NCBI RefSeq assembly: GCF_021389975.1
Contig: NZ_CP089981.1
Location: 2,939,501 to 3,003,500, forward strand
From: Fulvivirga ulvae
Lineage (GTDB): Bacteria > Bacteroidota > Bacteroidia > Cytophagales > Cyclobacteriaceae
Reading direction: 5' to 3'
Length of the DNA: 64,000 nucleotides
This document shows positions 17,893-27,676 of this stretch, in pieces. A program made the position numbers and the translations under genes. Position 1 is the first letter of the stretch, and every line of letters begins with the position of its first letter. Under the pieces are notes generated by a model. The model did not search any database. It had not been told where the DNA came from and saw only the letters and a program-made list of their open reading frames with translations.

Positions 17893-19539
17893 ATGAAAAC
17901 CAACAACTTATTTAAAGCAATACTATTATTTGCCGTGGCCTTTGCAACCGGCCATACAGGCTTTGGTCAGCATAACGACCTCTCCGAAGTATGGGTGGCA
18001 GACCAGGGCAACGGAACATTCAAAAACCCGATACTATACGCAGACTATTCTGATCCGGACATTTGTAAAGTGGGGGATGACTTTTATATGACCTCATCCA
18101 GTTTCAATGCTATTCCCGGGCTACCCATACTACACTCAAAAGATCTTGTTAACTGGAAGCTGATAGGCTATGCGCTGGATAGGCAGGCTCCTTTTGATCA
18201 TTTCTCAAAGCCGCAACATGGTAATGGCGTTTGGGCCCCTTCCATTCGCTATCATAACAACGAATTTTATATCTACTACGGCGACCCGGATTTTGGCATT
18301 TACATGGTGAAGGCTAAAAAAGCTGAAGGGCCGTGGGAAGAGCCCGTTTTGGTGCAGGAAGGCAAGGGACTTATAGACCCGTGCCCCCTTTGGGATGAGG
18401 ATGGCAATGCTTACCTCGTGCATGCCTTTGCCGGTAGTCGCGCAGGAATAAAAAGTGTGCTGGTGGTCAATAAAATGAGCCCGGATGGCACAAAGCTGCT
18501 AGATGAAGGTACCATAGTATTTGATGGTCATGAAAACCACCCCACTATGGAAGGCCCTAAGTTTTATAAAAGGAACGGCTACTACTACATCTTTGCCCCG
18601 GCTGGTGGAGTGCCCACAGGCTGGCAAACCGTGTTGCGTTCCAAAAATGTATATGGCCCGTATGAAGACCGTATTGTGATGGATCAGGGCAATACAGCCA
18701 TTAACGGCCCACACCAGGGAGGCTGGGTCGAACTGGAATCAGGCGAATCCTGGTTTGCACATTTTCAGGATAGGGAAGCCTATGGCCGCATAGTGCATTT
18801 GCAACCCATGGTTTGGAAAAACGACTGGCCGGTGATCGGTGAAGACCTTGACGGTGATGGCAAAGGGCAGCCCGTAATGATCTACAAAAAACCGAATGTT
18901 GGTAAGAGTTACTCCAAAGAAACCCCTCCTGATACAGATGAATTTAGTGGCAACAGGCTGGGGGTGCAATGGCAGTGGCATGCCAATCCGAAAGCTGGTT
19001 GGGCATTTCCCAACGCCGCCGCCGGAAAGCTCAGGCTTTACACAGATCAATTGCCCGAAGGCGCAAAAAGCTTATGGGGAGCACCCAACCTGTTGTTGCA
19101 GAAGTTCCCTGCGCTGGAGTTTGCAGTTACAACCCAATTGACCTTCCACCCTAATGAAGAACTGGAGAATGAGCAGACAGGCCTGCTGGTTATGGGAGAA
19201 GATTATGCACATATCAGTCTTGTCAGCAAGAAAGACGGCCTCTATGTGGCTTTTACCACGGCGAACGACGTAAGGCATGGTAACGAAGAAAAGCAGGAGA
19301 TCATTACAAAGCTTAAAGGTAATGAAGCTTACTTCAGGTTAGAAGTTCGGGCCGGTGCGAAGTGCCAGTTCAGCTATAGTGAAAATGGCAGGAAATTTAA
19401 ACCTGTAGGTGAAGAGTTTACCGCAGTGCCTGGGCGCTGGATAGGTGCAAAAGTGGGTATATTCGCCGTAAGGCAGGATAAGATCAATGACTCGGGATAT
19501 GCCGACTACGACTGGTTCAGAGTAACTCCTTTGAAATAG
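17893..19539 (+). CDS. GH43-family glycosidase (arabinofuranosidase or xylosidase type)
   Basis: About 548 residues from an ATG at 17893, which gives a normal signal peptide (MKTNNLFKAILLFAVAFA). An earlier in-frame ATG at 17866 overlaps the methylesterase gene. The five-bladed propeller starts with NPILYADYSDPDICKVGDDF (general base Asp). It continues with GLIDPCPLWDEDG (pKa-modulating Asp) and NHPTMEGPKFYKRNGYYY (acid Glu). A C-terminal beta-sandwich begins near residue 340 (FSGNRLGVQWQWHANP), as in GH43_12-like enzymes. It most likely removes arabinose or xylose side groups from pectin. Exact sugar specificity cannot be read from sequence. Confidence 0.88.
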   Translation: MKTNNLFKAILLFAVAFATGHTGFGQHNDLSEVWVADQGNGTFKNPILYADYSDPDICKVGDDFYMTSSSFNAIPGLPILHSKDLVNWKLIGYALDRQAPFDHFSKPQHGNGVWAPSIRYHNNEFYIYYGDPDFGIYMVKAKKAEGPWEEPVLVQEGKGLIDPCPLWDEDGNAYLVHAFAGSRAGIKSVLVVNKMSPDGTKLLDEGTIVFDGHENHPTMEGPKFYKRNGYYYIFAPAGGVPTGWQTVLRSKNVYGPYEDRIVMDQGNTAINGPHQGGWVELESGESWFAHFQDREAYGRIVHLQPMVWKNDWPVIGEDLDGDGKGQPVMIYKKPNVGKSYSKETPPDTDEFSGNRLGVQWQWHANPKAGWAFPNAAAGKLRLYTDQLPEGAKSLWGAPNLLLQKFPALEFAVTTQLTFHPNEELENEQTGLLVMGEDYAHISLVSKKDGLYVAFTTANDVRHGNEEKQEIITKLKGNEAYFRLEVRAGAKCQFSYSENGRKFKPVGEEFTAVPGRWIGAKVGIFAVRQDKINDSGYADYDWFRVTPLK

Positions 19540-19585
19540 GAGCAAGAAATAATTTATACAAGACTATTACTACAACAAAGAGACT

Positions 19586-21256
19586 ATGCATATGCAAAAG
19601 AATATATTGAGAGCATTCATGTTGCTATTGGTGCTTTCATACCATCAGGGGAGAAGTCAGGAGGAAAAAATATACGCAGGGATTGAATTTGACATGCCCA
19701 AAGTCGCCACCCCTTCCTTTCCTGACCATGTGGTGAGTATTAAAGATTACGGTGCCGTGAGTAATGGCATATTTGACAACACCCAGACCTTTGCCCGGGC
19801 TATCGACGCTCTTGCTGAAAAAGGTGGAGGCAAACTTATTGTGCCAAGAGGTATATGGCTGACTGGCCCTATTGTTTTCAAAAGTAACATCAACCTGCAT
19901 GTAGAGCACGGCGCACTGATTGTTTTCAGTAAAGATAAAAGCAAATACCCACTTATAGGAACCAGCTTCGAAGGCCTGGATACCTACCGCTGTCAGTCAC
20001 CGATCTATGGAAAAGATCTGGAAAACATTGCCATTACCGGCAAAGGGATTATTGATGGTTCAGGAGATGCCTGGAGACCGGTGAAAAAGGGCAAGATGTC
20101 ACCGACCCAATGGGGGCAGCTGTTGAAGTCAGGGGGTGTAGTAAGTGAAGACGGTAAAGTCTGGTACCCGTCTGAGGCCTATGAGAAGGCCCAGAAACTG
20201 GTAAATAATTTTAATGTGCCCCCATATGAAACACGCGAGGAGTTCGAAGCCGTAAAAGACTTTTTGCGACCCGTAATGGTAAGTTTTATCAATTGCAGGA
20301 AGGTTTTGCTGGATGGTCCCACTTTCCAGAATTCACCTGCATGGAATATCCACCCGCTGATGTGTGAAGATGTTATCTTAAGAAACCTGACCGTCCGCAA
20401 CCCCTGGTATTCGCAGAATGGTGACGGCCTCGATCTTGAGTCGTGTAAAAATGCATTGATCTATAATAATACCTTCGATGTGGGTGATGATGCTATTTGT
20501 ATCAAATCCGGCAAAAATGAAGACGGCCGTAAGCGTGGCATACCTACCGAGAATGTGATCGTAAAAAACAATACGGTATATCACGGACATGGAGGCTTTG
20601 TTGTAGGTAGTGAAATGTCCGGTGGAGTAAAGAATATCCACATTTCCAACTGCACTTTTATAGGTACAGATGTAGGGCTCAGGTTTAAAAGTACCCGTGG
20701 TCGCGGAGGTATAGTGGAGAATATTTATATCTCCAATATCGATATGATCGATATTCCTACTGAAGCTATAAGGTTCAATATGTTTTATGGAGGTCAGTCG
20801 CCCATACTGGAAGAAGGGCAGGAGGCTGCCGAGACAGATCAGGAGCCGATGCCCGTTACGGAGGAAACACCTTCATTTAGAAACATTTACATGAAGGATA
20901 TTACCGCTACAGGTTCAGGTACTGCGGCCTTATTCCAGGGGCTCCCGGAAATGAAACTTAAAAATGTAACACTTGAAAACGCCTTACTCGAAGCAAAAAA
21001 TGGAATTACTATCATAGACTCTGATCAGATAACATTTAAAAATGTAAAAGTGATGCAGGAAAAAGGCAATGCGCTTACCATTTTTAACGGTACCAATCTG
21101 GATATCTCGAATCTTGAATACGCTGAGGGGAACAAACCGGCGGTGCGGGTATTGGGTAATACCTCTGAGAATATCCATTTTAATAAAAAGGAGATAAACA
21201 AAGATCAGATCCAGTTGGGTAGCGAAGTGAAAAAGAAGGCTGTTAAACTTCGCTAA
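19586..21256 (+). CDS. GH28-family polygalacturonase
   Basis: A 556-residue secreted beta-helix enzyme. A signal peptide (cleavage near GRSQ, residue 25) precedes SIKDYGAVSNG, the usual GH28 start. Catalytic motifs are clear: NGDGLD (278-283), GDDAICIKSG (300-309), the HGHGG loop (333-337) and LRFKST (365-370). The insert around 165-225 and an acidic loop near 410-430 (EEGQEAAETDQEP) lengthen it relative to fungal enzymes, as in other Bacteroidota members. It hydrolyses galacturonic acid linkages, probably exo-acting on oligomers. A second ATG six bases on (19592) is an equally good start. Confidence 0.92.
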   Translation: MHMQKNILRAFMLLLVLSYHQGRSQEEKIYAGIEFDMPKVATPSFPDHVVSIKDYGAVSNGIFDNTQTFARAIDALAEKGGGKLIVPRGIWLTGPIVFKSNINLHVEHGALIVFSKDKSKYPLIGTSFEGLDTYRCQSPIYGKDLENIAITGKGIIDGSGDAWRPVKKGKMSPTQWGQLLKSGGVVSEDGKVWYPSEAYEKAQKLVNNFNVPPYETREEFEAVKDFLRPVMVSFINCRKVLLDGPTFQNSPAWNIHPLMCEDVILRNLTVRNPWYSQNGDGLDLESCKNALIYNNTFDVGDDAICIKSGKNEDGRKRGIPTENVIVKNNTVYHGHGGFVVGSEMSGGVKNIHISNCTFIGTDVGLRFKSTRGRGGIVENIYISNIDMIDIPTEAIRFNMFYGGQSPILEEGQEAAETDQEPMPVTEETPSFRNIYMKDITATGSGTAALFQGLPEMKLKNVTLENALLEAKNGITIIDSDQITFKNVKVMQEKGNALTIFNGTNLDISNLEYAEGNKPAVRVLGNTSENIHFNKKEINKDQIQLGSEVKKKAVKLR

Positions 21257-21292
21257 CCTGACCAATACTTATTTTATAAAATCATATAGATA

Positions 21293-22033
21293 ATGAAAAC
21301 ATTCATACTGCTGCTATTATTTAGTCCGTTAGCTTTTTTGTTGCAGGATGATGAAATCACGATATTTTTAGTGGCCGACTCTACGGTGGCTGATAAGCCA
21401 TTCAAAGATGGGAATCCGGAAAAAGGCTGGGGGCAGGTATTTCCGCTGTATTTGAAGGAAGGTGTACGCATAGATAACCATGCAGTCAATGGGCGAAGTA
21501 CGAAAAGTTTTATGGATGAAGGCCGCTGGGATAAGGTGTTGTCACTGATCAGGCCCGGAGATTATGTGATCATTGAGTTCGGGCACAACGATCAAAAAAT
21601 AATGGATCCTAAGCGCTATGCTGACCCCGATACTGCCTATAGGGCCAACCTGAAGAAGTATATAGCAGATACCCGTGCCAAAGGAGGGAAGCCGGTTCTT
21701 GCAACGCCTATCGTACGTAGGGAATTTGACGAAAAGGGAAATCTGGTTGATACTCATGGTCAATATCCGGATGTAGTACGGCAGGTGGCCAAAGAAGAAA
21801 AAGTACCCTTACTTGATCTGGAGGCAAAAACACGCAAACTGCTGGTAAGCTATGGAGAGGAGAGCTCAAAGCAGCTTTTTCTTCACATCAACCCGGGAGA
21901 GTACCCGTCGTTGCCTGACGGTAAAGAAGATAATACCCACCTCTCTCCATACGGCGCTTTCAGAGTGTGCGACCTTGTGGTGGAAGAGATGCGTGGCGAA
22001 ATGCCTGAATTAGTCCAATACTTAAAAGACTGA
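21293..22033 (+). CDS. CE12-family SGNH rhamnogalacturonan acetylesterase
   Basis: A 246-residue SGNH hydrolase. The N-terminal hydrophobic segment is a signal sequence. Motifs: block I VADSTVAD (Ser 30), block II NGRST (Gly and oxyanion loop, about 66-70), block III FGHND (Asn 99) and the catalytic pair in DNTHLSPYGA (Asp 213, His 216). This layout is that of RhgT/YesT-like acetylesterases, which remove acetyl groups from rhamnogalacturonan so that lyases and hydrolases can act. A related esterase follows five bases later. Confidence 0.88.
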   Translation: MKTFILLLLFSPLAFLLQDDEITIFLVADSTVADKPFKDGNPEKGWGQVFPLYLKEGVRIDNHAVNGRSTKSFMDEGRWDKVLSLIRPGDYVIIEFGHNDQKIMDPKRYADPDTAYRANLKKYIADTRAKGGKPVLATPIVRREFDEKGNLVDTHGQYPDVVRQVAKEEKVPLLDLEAKTRKLLVSYGEESSKQLFLHINPGEYPSLPDGKEDNTHLSPYGAFRVCDLVVEEMRGEMPELVQYLKD

Positions 22034-22038
22034 CCCTC

Positions 22039-22842
22039 ATGAATACCAAAGAAAGAATAATACTGGTTATTACCCTCGGCCTGCTGGCGACATCCTTTCT
22101 GGCCAAACAAGAAATAGTTACCATATATCTGATTGGTGACTCTACCGTGGCTGATTATAGCGATAACTATGATGAAGGAAAAGACTACATGAAAACCAGG
22201 TACCCTGTTACCGGCTGGGGGCAGGTATTTCAGCCATTTATGGCAGTTGACAGCCTGAAAAAGTTAAAACATATTGTTCGGGGAGATAGTGTTGTGGTAG
22301 ACGACAGGGCCAGAGGAGGAAGAAGCACCCGCACATTCTTTCAGGAAGGAAGATGGAGAAGCGTCTATGATAACCTGAACAAGAACGATATAGTGATGAT
22401 CCAGTTTGGCCATAATGACGCCGCAGAAAATAAGCCGGAGCGCTATGTGAATATAGAAGGATATAAAGAATTCCTGCGCCTCTACATCACACAGACACTT
22501 CAGAAAGGAGCCATACCCATAGTGCTCACCCCGGTAAACCGGAATTATCCCTGGAAGGATGGTCAACTGGAGAATGTACATGGTGACTACCCGCAGGCCG
22601 CAAAGGATGTGGCTAAAGAGTACGGCGTGCAGGTAATAGACCTTACCCGGCGCTCTATTGATGCCTTTACTGCCAAAGGAAAGGAATATGTTACCAATAA
22701 CTATTTTATGAACCTCCCGGCCGGTAAATATGAAGCATACCCGGAAGGAGAGCGTGACAATACCCATTTCCAGCCGGAAGGAGCAAAAGCAGTGGCGCAA
22801 TTGGTTTTTGATGGGTTAAGAGACTTAAAATCAGGGGGTTGA
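22039..22842 (+). CDS. CE12-family SGNH acetylesterase, second copy
   Basis: A 267-residue paralogue of the preceding esterase. Motifs: GDSTVADY (Ser 35), RGGRSTRTF, FGHNDAAE and DNTHFQPEGA (Asp 240, His 243). It has an insertion after block I (a Tyr/Asp-rich loop before YPVTGWGQVF) that the first copy lacks, which suggests a different acetyl position or backbone. The N-terminus is a signal anchor or signal peptide. The gene lies five bases after its neighbour and ends one base before the GH95 gene. Confidence 0.87.
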   Translation: MNTKERIILVITLGLLATSFLAKQEIVTIYLIGDSTVADYSDNYDEGKDYMKTRYPVTGWGQVFQPFMAVDSLKKLKHIVRGDSVVVDDRARGGRSTRTFFQEGRWRSVYDNLNKNDIVMIQFGHNDAAENKPERYVNIEGYKEFLRLYITQTLQKGAIPIVLTPVNRNYPWKDGQLENVHGDYPQAAKDVAKEYGVQVIDLTRRSIDAFTAKGKEYVTNNYFMNLPAGKYEAYPEGERDNTHFQPEGAKAVAQLVFDGLRDLKSGG

Positions 22843-22843
22843 T

Positions 22844-25330
22844 TTGATTAGTAAAAAGAGGACAGTTCTAAGTATACTATTAGGCCTTGCCCTTACGTGG
22901 AGTGTTGCGCAGCCAAAAGAACCCCTTAAGCTTTGGTATGACGAACCGGCAGAAAATTGGAATGCAGCCTTACCCATCGGCAATGGCAGGATCGGCGCCA
23001 TGGTATTTGGCCACCCTGGCAGAGAAAAACTGCAACTCAATGAAGAAACAGTTTGGGCAGGTGAGCCGGGGAATAACCTCCCTGCCGGATTTAAGGAGGT
23101 ATTGCCACAAGTACGTGAATTACTGTTTGCAGGTAAGTATAAAGAAGCGCAGGACCTGCTGATGAGCAAAGTACCACGCCACGCCCCTGCTGAAAATAAT
23201 TATGGTATGCCTTATCAGCCCGTTGGCAATTTATATATTGATTTTCCCGGACACGAAAAAGTAAAGAAATACTACCGTGATCTGGACATTTCGAACGCCG
23301 TAGCCAAGGTTTCTTATGAGCTGAGCGGGACTAACTATACCCGTGAAATAATTTCTTCATTTACCGATCAGGTTATTGTGGTCAGGATTACTGCCGATAA
23401 GCCGGGAAGTATTAGCTGCAACCTAAGCCTTGATAGTCCTCACGAAAAGTATTCGACAGAGGTCATGGGAGGGATGCTGGCCTTGTCGGGCACTTCCGGG
23501 GATCAGGATAATAAGAAAGGTAAAATCCGGTTTGAAGCCCTTGTTAAGCCGGAAATTAAAGGAGGTAAACTTGTAACCAGGCATGATCAGGTAGCTATAG
23601 AAAAAGCTGATACCGTAACCCTTTACCTGTCTATGGGCACCAACTTCAAACGGTATAATGATATAAGCGGGGATGAAATGGAGACGGCCAGGCAATTCCT
23701 GGCAAAGGCAATGGAAAAAGATTACATGCAAATAAAGGCAGACCATATCCGCCATTATAAGCAGTACTTTGACAGGGTGAGCTTGCGTGTGGGTAATGAT
23801 ACCCATGATGATGAACCTACTGATGAAAGGCTAAAGAACTTCGCCGGGCATCAGGACTTGTCTTTGGTTTCCCTGTACTTCCAGTTTGGTCGCTACCTGT
23901 TGATCTCCAGTTCTCAGCCCGGCACACAGCCCGCTAATCTTCAGGGCATATGGAATCAGGAGATCGCACCGCCGTGGGACAGCAAGTATACAGTAAATAT
24001 CAACACCGAAATGAACTACTGGCCTGCCGAGATCACCAACCTGTCAGAACTGCACCAGCCCCTCTTCTCCATGATCAAAGACCTGTCAGTTACCGGAAAG
24101 CAAAGCGCACATGAAATGTATGGGGCGAGAGGGTGGAACATGCACCATAACACCGACATATGGAGGATCACCGGCCCCATAGACGGGGCCTTTTACGGCA
24201 TGTGGCCCATGGGTGGTGCGTGGTTAACCCAGCATTTATGGCAACACTATTTGTTCACAGGAGATACCGGGTTCCTCGAAGAAGTATACCCGGTATTAAA
24301 AGGAATAGCACTCTTTTATGTGGACGTATTACAGGAAGAACCCAGCCATCACTGGCTGGTGGTTACACCTTCCATGTCCCCCGAAAACAAGCATCCCGGA
24401 GGCACATCACTGGCTGCGGGCAATACTATGGACAATCAGTTGGTATTTGATGTGTTTTCCAATTTTTTAAATGCGGCAGCAATACTTCATAAAGATGAAA
24501 GCCTTGCCGATACGGTAAAACTAAAACTTAAAAACCTGCCGCCCATGCAGATCGGGCAGTACGGCCAGTTGCAGGAGTGGCTTGCCGATTGGGACAGACC
24601 TGATGACAAGCACCGGCATGTATCGCATTTATATGGCTTATATCCTTCCAATCAGGTATCGCCTTTCACCCGGCCTGACCTGTTTGCCGCAGCCAAAACC
24701 TCCCTCATACACCGGGGCGATATTTCTACCGGTTGGTCAATGGGCTGGAAAGTTAATCTCTGGGCCCGCCTGCTGGAGGGAGATAGGGCCTTTAAGCTTA
24801 TTACCGACCAGTTGAGGCCTGCCGGGGAAGATAAAGAAACCAATGGAGGAGGTACATATCCCAACCTGCTCGATGCCCACCCGCCTTTTCAGATAGATGG
24901 TAATTTTGGATGTACCGCAGGCATCGCCGAAATGCTGCTGCAAAGCCACGACGGAGCGCTGTTTCTACTCCCTGCCCTGCCCGCTCTTTGGAAAGAAGGA
25001 GAGGTTTCAGGGTTAGTGGCAAGGGGAGGTTTCATTGTTGATGTTTCATGGAAGCAAGGACAAATTGAGAAACTGGTAATTCAATCCACATTAGGAGGTA
25101 ATTGCAGGTTAAGAGCAACGAGCCCCTTAAAATTGGCTCGAGGAAAATTGAAGGAAGCTTCAGGGAATAATTCAAACCCATTCTTTGTACAGCCGGCAGT
25201 GAAAGAACCTCTGATCAGCAATAAGGCCGAAATTACAGAAATAGCTGCTCCCGGGACATTCCTCTATGACCTGCCTACAGAGAAAGGGAAAACCTACGTG
25301 CTGTACCGCAGGGATTTTAAGGGTGATTAA
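22844..25330 (+). CDS. GH95-family glycosidase (alpha-L-fucosidase or alpha-L-galactosidase type)
   Basis: An 828-residue enzyme. The only start giving the signal peptide is a TTG at 22844 (ISKKRTVLSILLGLALTWSV). It begins with LKLWYDEPAENWNAALPIGN and IGAMVFG, the typical GH95 N-domain entry. The (alpha/alpha)6 catalytic core contains LQGIWNQEIAPPWDSKYT, NINTEMNYWPAE (Asn and Glu region), VTPSMSPENKH and HPPFQIDGNFG (catalytic-type Asp). It would remove terminal fucose or galactose from pectin side chains or attached xyloglucan. The start lies just one base after the previous stop, so it is clearly in the operon. Confidence 0.88.
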   Translation: MISKKRTVLSILLGLALTWSVAQPKEPLKLWYDEPAENWNAALPIGNGRIGAMVFGHPGREKLQLNEETVWAGEPGNNLPAGFKEVLPQVRELLFAGKYKEAQDLLMSKVPRHAPAENNYGMPYQPVGNLYIDFPGHEKVKKYYRDLDISNAVAKVSYELSGTNYTREIISSFTDQVIVVRITADKPGSISCNLSLDSPHEKYSTEVMGGMLALSGTSGDQDNKKGKIRFEALVKPEIKGGKLVTRHDQVAIEKADTVTLYLSMGTNFKRYNDISGDEMETARQFLAKAMEKDYMQIKADHIRHYKQYFDRVSLRVGNDTHDDEPTDERLKNFAGHQDLSLVSLYFQFGRYLLISSSQPGTQPANLQGIWNQEIAPPWDSKYTVNINTEMNYWPAEITNLSELHQPLFSMIKDLSVTGKQSAHEMYGARGWNMHHNTDIWRITGPIDGAFYGMWPMGGAWLTQHLWQHYLFTGDTGFLEEVYPVLKGIALFYVDVLQEEPSHHWLVVTPSMSPENKHPGGTSLAAGNTMDNQLVFDVFSNFLNAAAILHKDESLADTVKLKLKNLPPMQIGQYGQLQEWLADWDRPDDKHRHVSHLYGLYPSNQVSPFTRPDLFAAAKTSLIHRGDISTGWSMGWKVNLWARLLEGDRAFKLITDQLRPAGEDKETNGGGTYPNLLDAHPPFQIDGNFGCTAGIAEMLLQSHDGALFLLPALPALWKEGEVSGLVARGGFIVDVSWKQGQIEKLVIQSTLGGNCRLRATSPLKLARGKLKEASGNNSNPFFVQPAVKEPLISNKAEITEIAAPGTFLYDLPTEKGKTYVLYRRDFKGD

Positions 25331-25401
25331 CAAAATGCAACAAAAACTTATACCTTAGAAAATCCTTAGGGAAGAGCCTCTGAACGATAAACATCAGCAA
25401 T

Positions 25402-26463
25402 ATGCAAAACATTAAAGTAGGATTAATAGGTTATGGCATGGGAGGCCGTGTATTCCATGCACCTTTGATAGATCATGTTACGGGCCTTGAGCTGGTCAGT
25501 ATAAGGGAAACACGGGAAGAAAATATCAAAATTGCAAAAAGCAGATATCCTCAGGCTGAAATCGTATCCGATGCCTCGCTCATTATCAATGCTCCTGAGA
25601 TAGACCTTGTAGTGCTGGCCGTTCCCAACAGTGCACATTATTCACTGGCTCATGCAGCGCTATCAGCAGATAAACACGTGGTAGTAGAAAAACCATTCAC
25701 CGTTACCTCAGCAGAGGCGGATGAACTGATAAAACTGGCCAATGAAAGTCAGAAAGTACTATCGGTCTATCAAAACCGCAGATGGGACAGCGATTTTTTG
25801 ACAGTAAAGAAAGTGCTGGATAGTGGCAAACTAGGTCGTTTAGTAGAATTTGAGAGCCATTTCGACCGGTTCAGGAATTTCATAAAGCCTGGTACATGGA
25901 AAGAGGAAGGCTCTTTAGGTACCGGTTTATTGTACGACCTGGGTTCTCACCTGATCGATCAGGCACAGGTACTCTTTGGACTGCCCGAAGCAGTGACCTG
26001 CTTTATGAATGTACAGCGGGATAACAGCCATATCATAGACAACTTTGAATTGATATTACATTACTCAGGCATTAAAGTAACCATCAAATCCGGCATGCTG
26101 GTTAAAGAGCCGCTGCCCAAATACATTTTACTGGGAACCCAGGGCTCTTTTGTTAAGTATGGCCTGGATGTTCAGGAAGCCACGCTCAATGAAGCAGAAA
26201 AATCGTTGGAAGATCAGGACTGGGGGCAGGAGCCGGAAAGCCAGTGGGGCACCATCAACTATCAGGATGAGCAGGGAGACCATCGGGAAACGGCGGAAAG
26301 TGTAAATGGCAATTATCCGGCTTATTACGAAAATATCTTTGAGGCTATTACCGGTAGATCAGAACTCCAGGTAACGCCGCAGCAAGGAAGAAACACCATT
26401 CGTATTATTGAACTGGCCATGAAAAGCCATGAAGAGCAGCGCACCATAACCTATCAGGCATGA
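25402..26463 (+). CDS. Gfo/Idh/MocA-family NAD(P)-dependent oxidoreductase
   Basis: A 353-residue cytoplasmic enzyme. The N-terminal Rossmann fold has GLIGYGMGGRVFHAPLI (glycine motif). EKPFT (about 96-100) holds the usual lysine of the family, and LYDLGSHLIDQAQVLFG lies in the C-terminal domain. It resembles the YdgJ branch. The expected role is oxidation or reduction of a sugar or uronate released from pectin, though the substrate is not evident. Its stop overlaps the start of the next gene (ATGA). Confidence 0.88.
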   Translation: MQNIKVGLIGYGMGGRVFHAPLIDHVTGLELVSIRETREENIKIAKSRYPQAEIVSDASLIINAPEIDLVVLAVPNSAHYSLAHAALSADKHVVVEKPFTVTSAEADELIKLANESQKVLSVYQNRRWDSDFLTVKKVLDSGKLGRLVEFESHFDRFRNFIKPGTWKEEGSLGTGLLYDLGSHLIDQAQVLFGLPEAVTCFMNVQRDNSHIIDNFELILHYSGIKVTIKSGMLVKEPLPKYILLGTQGSFVKYGLDVQEATLNEAEKSLEDQDWGQEPESQWGTINYQDEQGDHRETAESVNGNYPAYYENIFEAITGRSELQVTPQQGRNTIRIIELAMKSHEEQRTITYQA

Positions 26464-27408
26464 TAAAAAAGTACTGTCCTACCCTACTGTTGTTGTTAAC
26501 CATCGTTCAGGTCCATGCCCAGCATGATTATCCCAGGGATACCTCGTACTCCATCCGAAGTGCATATCTCAAGCTAAAAAAGTATCACCCGGAAATAACG
26601 CCCATCGCGCCGCAGAAGCTAGAAGGTGTTGATGAGACCTACAACGTGCCCTATGTAAATGTAGGGAGGGAGCTTACCGTGGATGTCTTCTATCCGGCGC
26701 ATAAAGGAGATAAAAAGTATCCCGGAGTGCTGCTGATATTTGGTGGAGGCTGGAGTTCAGGGGAAAAAGCCAATCAGGTGCCCATGGCGCAGCATCTGGC
26801 TGCCCAGGGGTATGTGGCGGTAGTGCCGGAATACAGGCTAAGCCCGGAAGTGCCATATCCTGCTGCCGTTCATGACCTCAAAGCCGCTATCCGCTGGATG
26901 CGTGCCCATGCAGAGGCTTATCAACTTGATACCACCAAAATAGCCACGTTGGGATGCTCGGCAGGAGCGCAACTGGCAACACTGTTGGGTGTGACCGGTG
27001 AATTAGAAAAGCTGGAAGGCACCGAAGGAAATTTGCAGCATACCAGCACGGTACAGGCTATAGTCAATATAGATGGCATCGTATCCTTTGTCCACCCTGA
27101 GGCCGAAGAAGGAAAATATGCAGCTAAATGGCTGGGAGGTTATAAAAGCGAAGTCCCAGAGGTGTGGAAAGAGGCTTCCCCCCCTCGAATATACAGGCAG
27201 CTCTACGCCACCCGTTTTGTTCATAAACAGTGCCCAGCCCAGGTTCCACGCAGGCCGGGATGACGTGGTCAGGATTTTGAATGAACATGAGATCTACAAC
27301 GAAGTACATACTATAGAAGGTACACCCCATTCCTTCTGGCTTGTCCATCCGTGGTTTGAACCAACATTGAACTATACGGTAGATTTTCTGAATAAGGTTT
27401 TTAAATAA
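26460..27408 (+). pseudogene. alpha/beta-hydrolase carbohydrate esterase, split by a frameshift
   Basis: The first frame (26460-27263) has a signal peptide (MIKKYCPTLLLLLTIVQVHAQ), an oxyanion-type IFGGGWSSGEKA segment and the nucleophile elbow TLGCSAGAQ. It then runs into a nonsense end after KEASPP. A second frame (to 27408) continues the fold with PLEYTGSSTPPVLFINSAQP, HAGRDD and EGTPHSFWL, which supply the expected catalytic acid and histidine. The switch falls in a run of seven C at 27178-27184; six C would restore one protein of about 315 residues. It could be a true mutation, a phase-variable tract or a sequencing error. The intact enzyme would be a secreted acetyl or feruloyl-type esterase finishing the pectin locus. 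Confidence 0.75.
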
Positions 27409-27579
27409 GGTATCCCCCGGATCAATCACGAGTGGCTGAAATGTAAAAGCAGTTAGGGTAACAGGAATCAGACAATGCCTAAACTCCTTGCAGCACAATT
27501 AATCAAGGAACCTCAAATCTCCGCAGCGCTGCGTTTGGGGTGACGTCGTATAAGTTAAGAGTGAGTTTTCTTACTTCCC

Positions 27580-27662
27580 AGCGGATGTCTCTCGAAGAGG
27601 ACTCCGCGTCATTTTAGACCTTCCTAGCGGATGTCTCTGGAAGAGGACTCTGCGTCATTTTA
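27580..27662. repeat. two tandem copies of a 37-base repeat, 46-base period
   Basis: Copies at 27580-27616 and 27626-27662 both read AGCGGATGTCTCT, then GAAGAGGACTC, then GCGTCATTTTA, differing at only two positions. They lie in the 268-base gap between the split esterase and the convergent HxlR gene. A separate 12-base palindrome, CGCAGCGCTGCG, lies at 27522-27533. The role is unknown; a transcription end region is possible. Confidence 0.6.
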
Positions 27663-27676
27663 ATACGCACATATCG

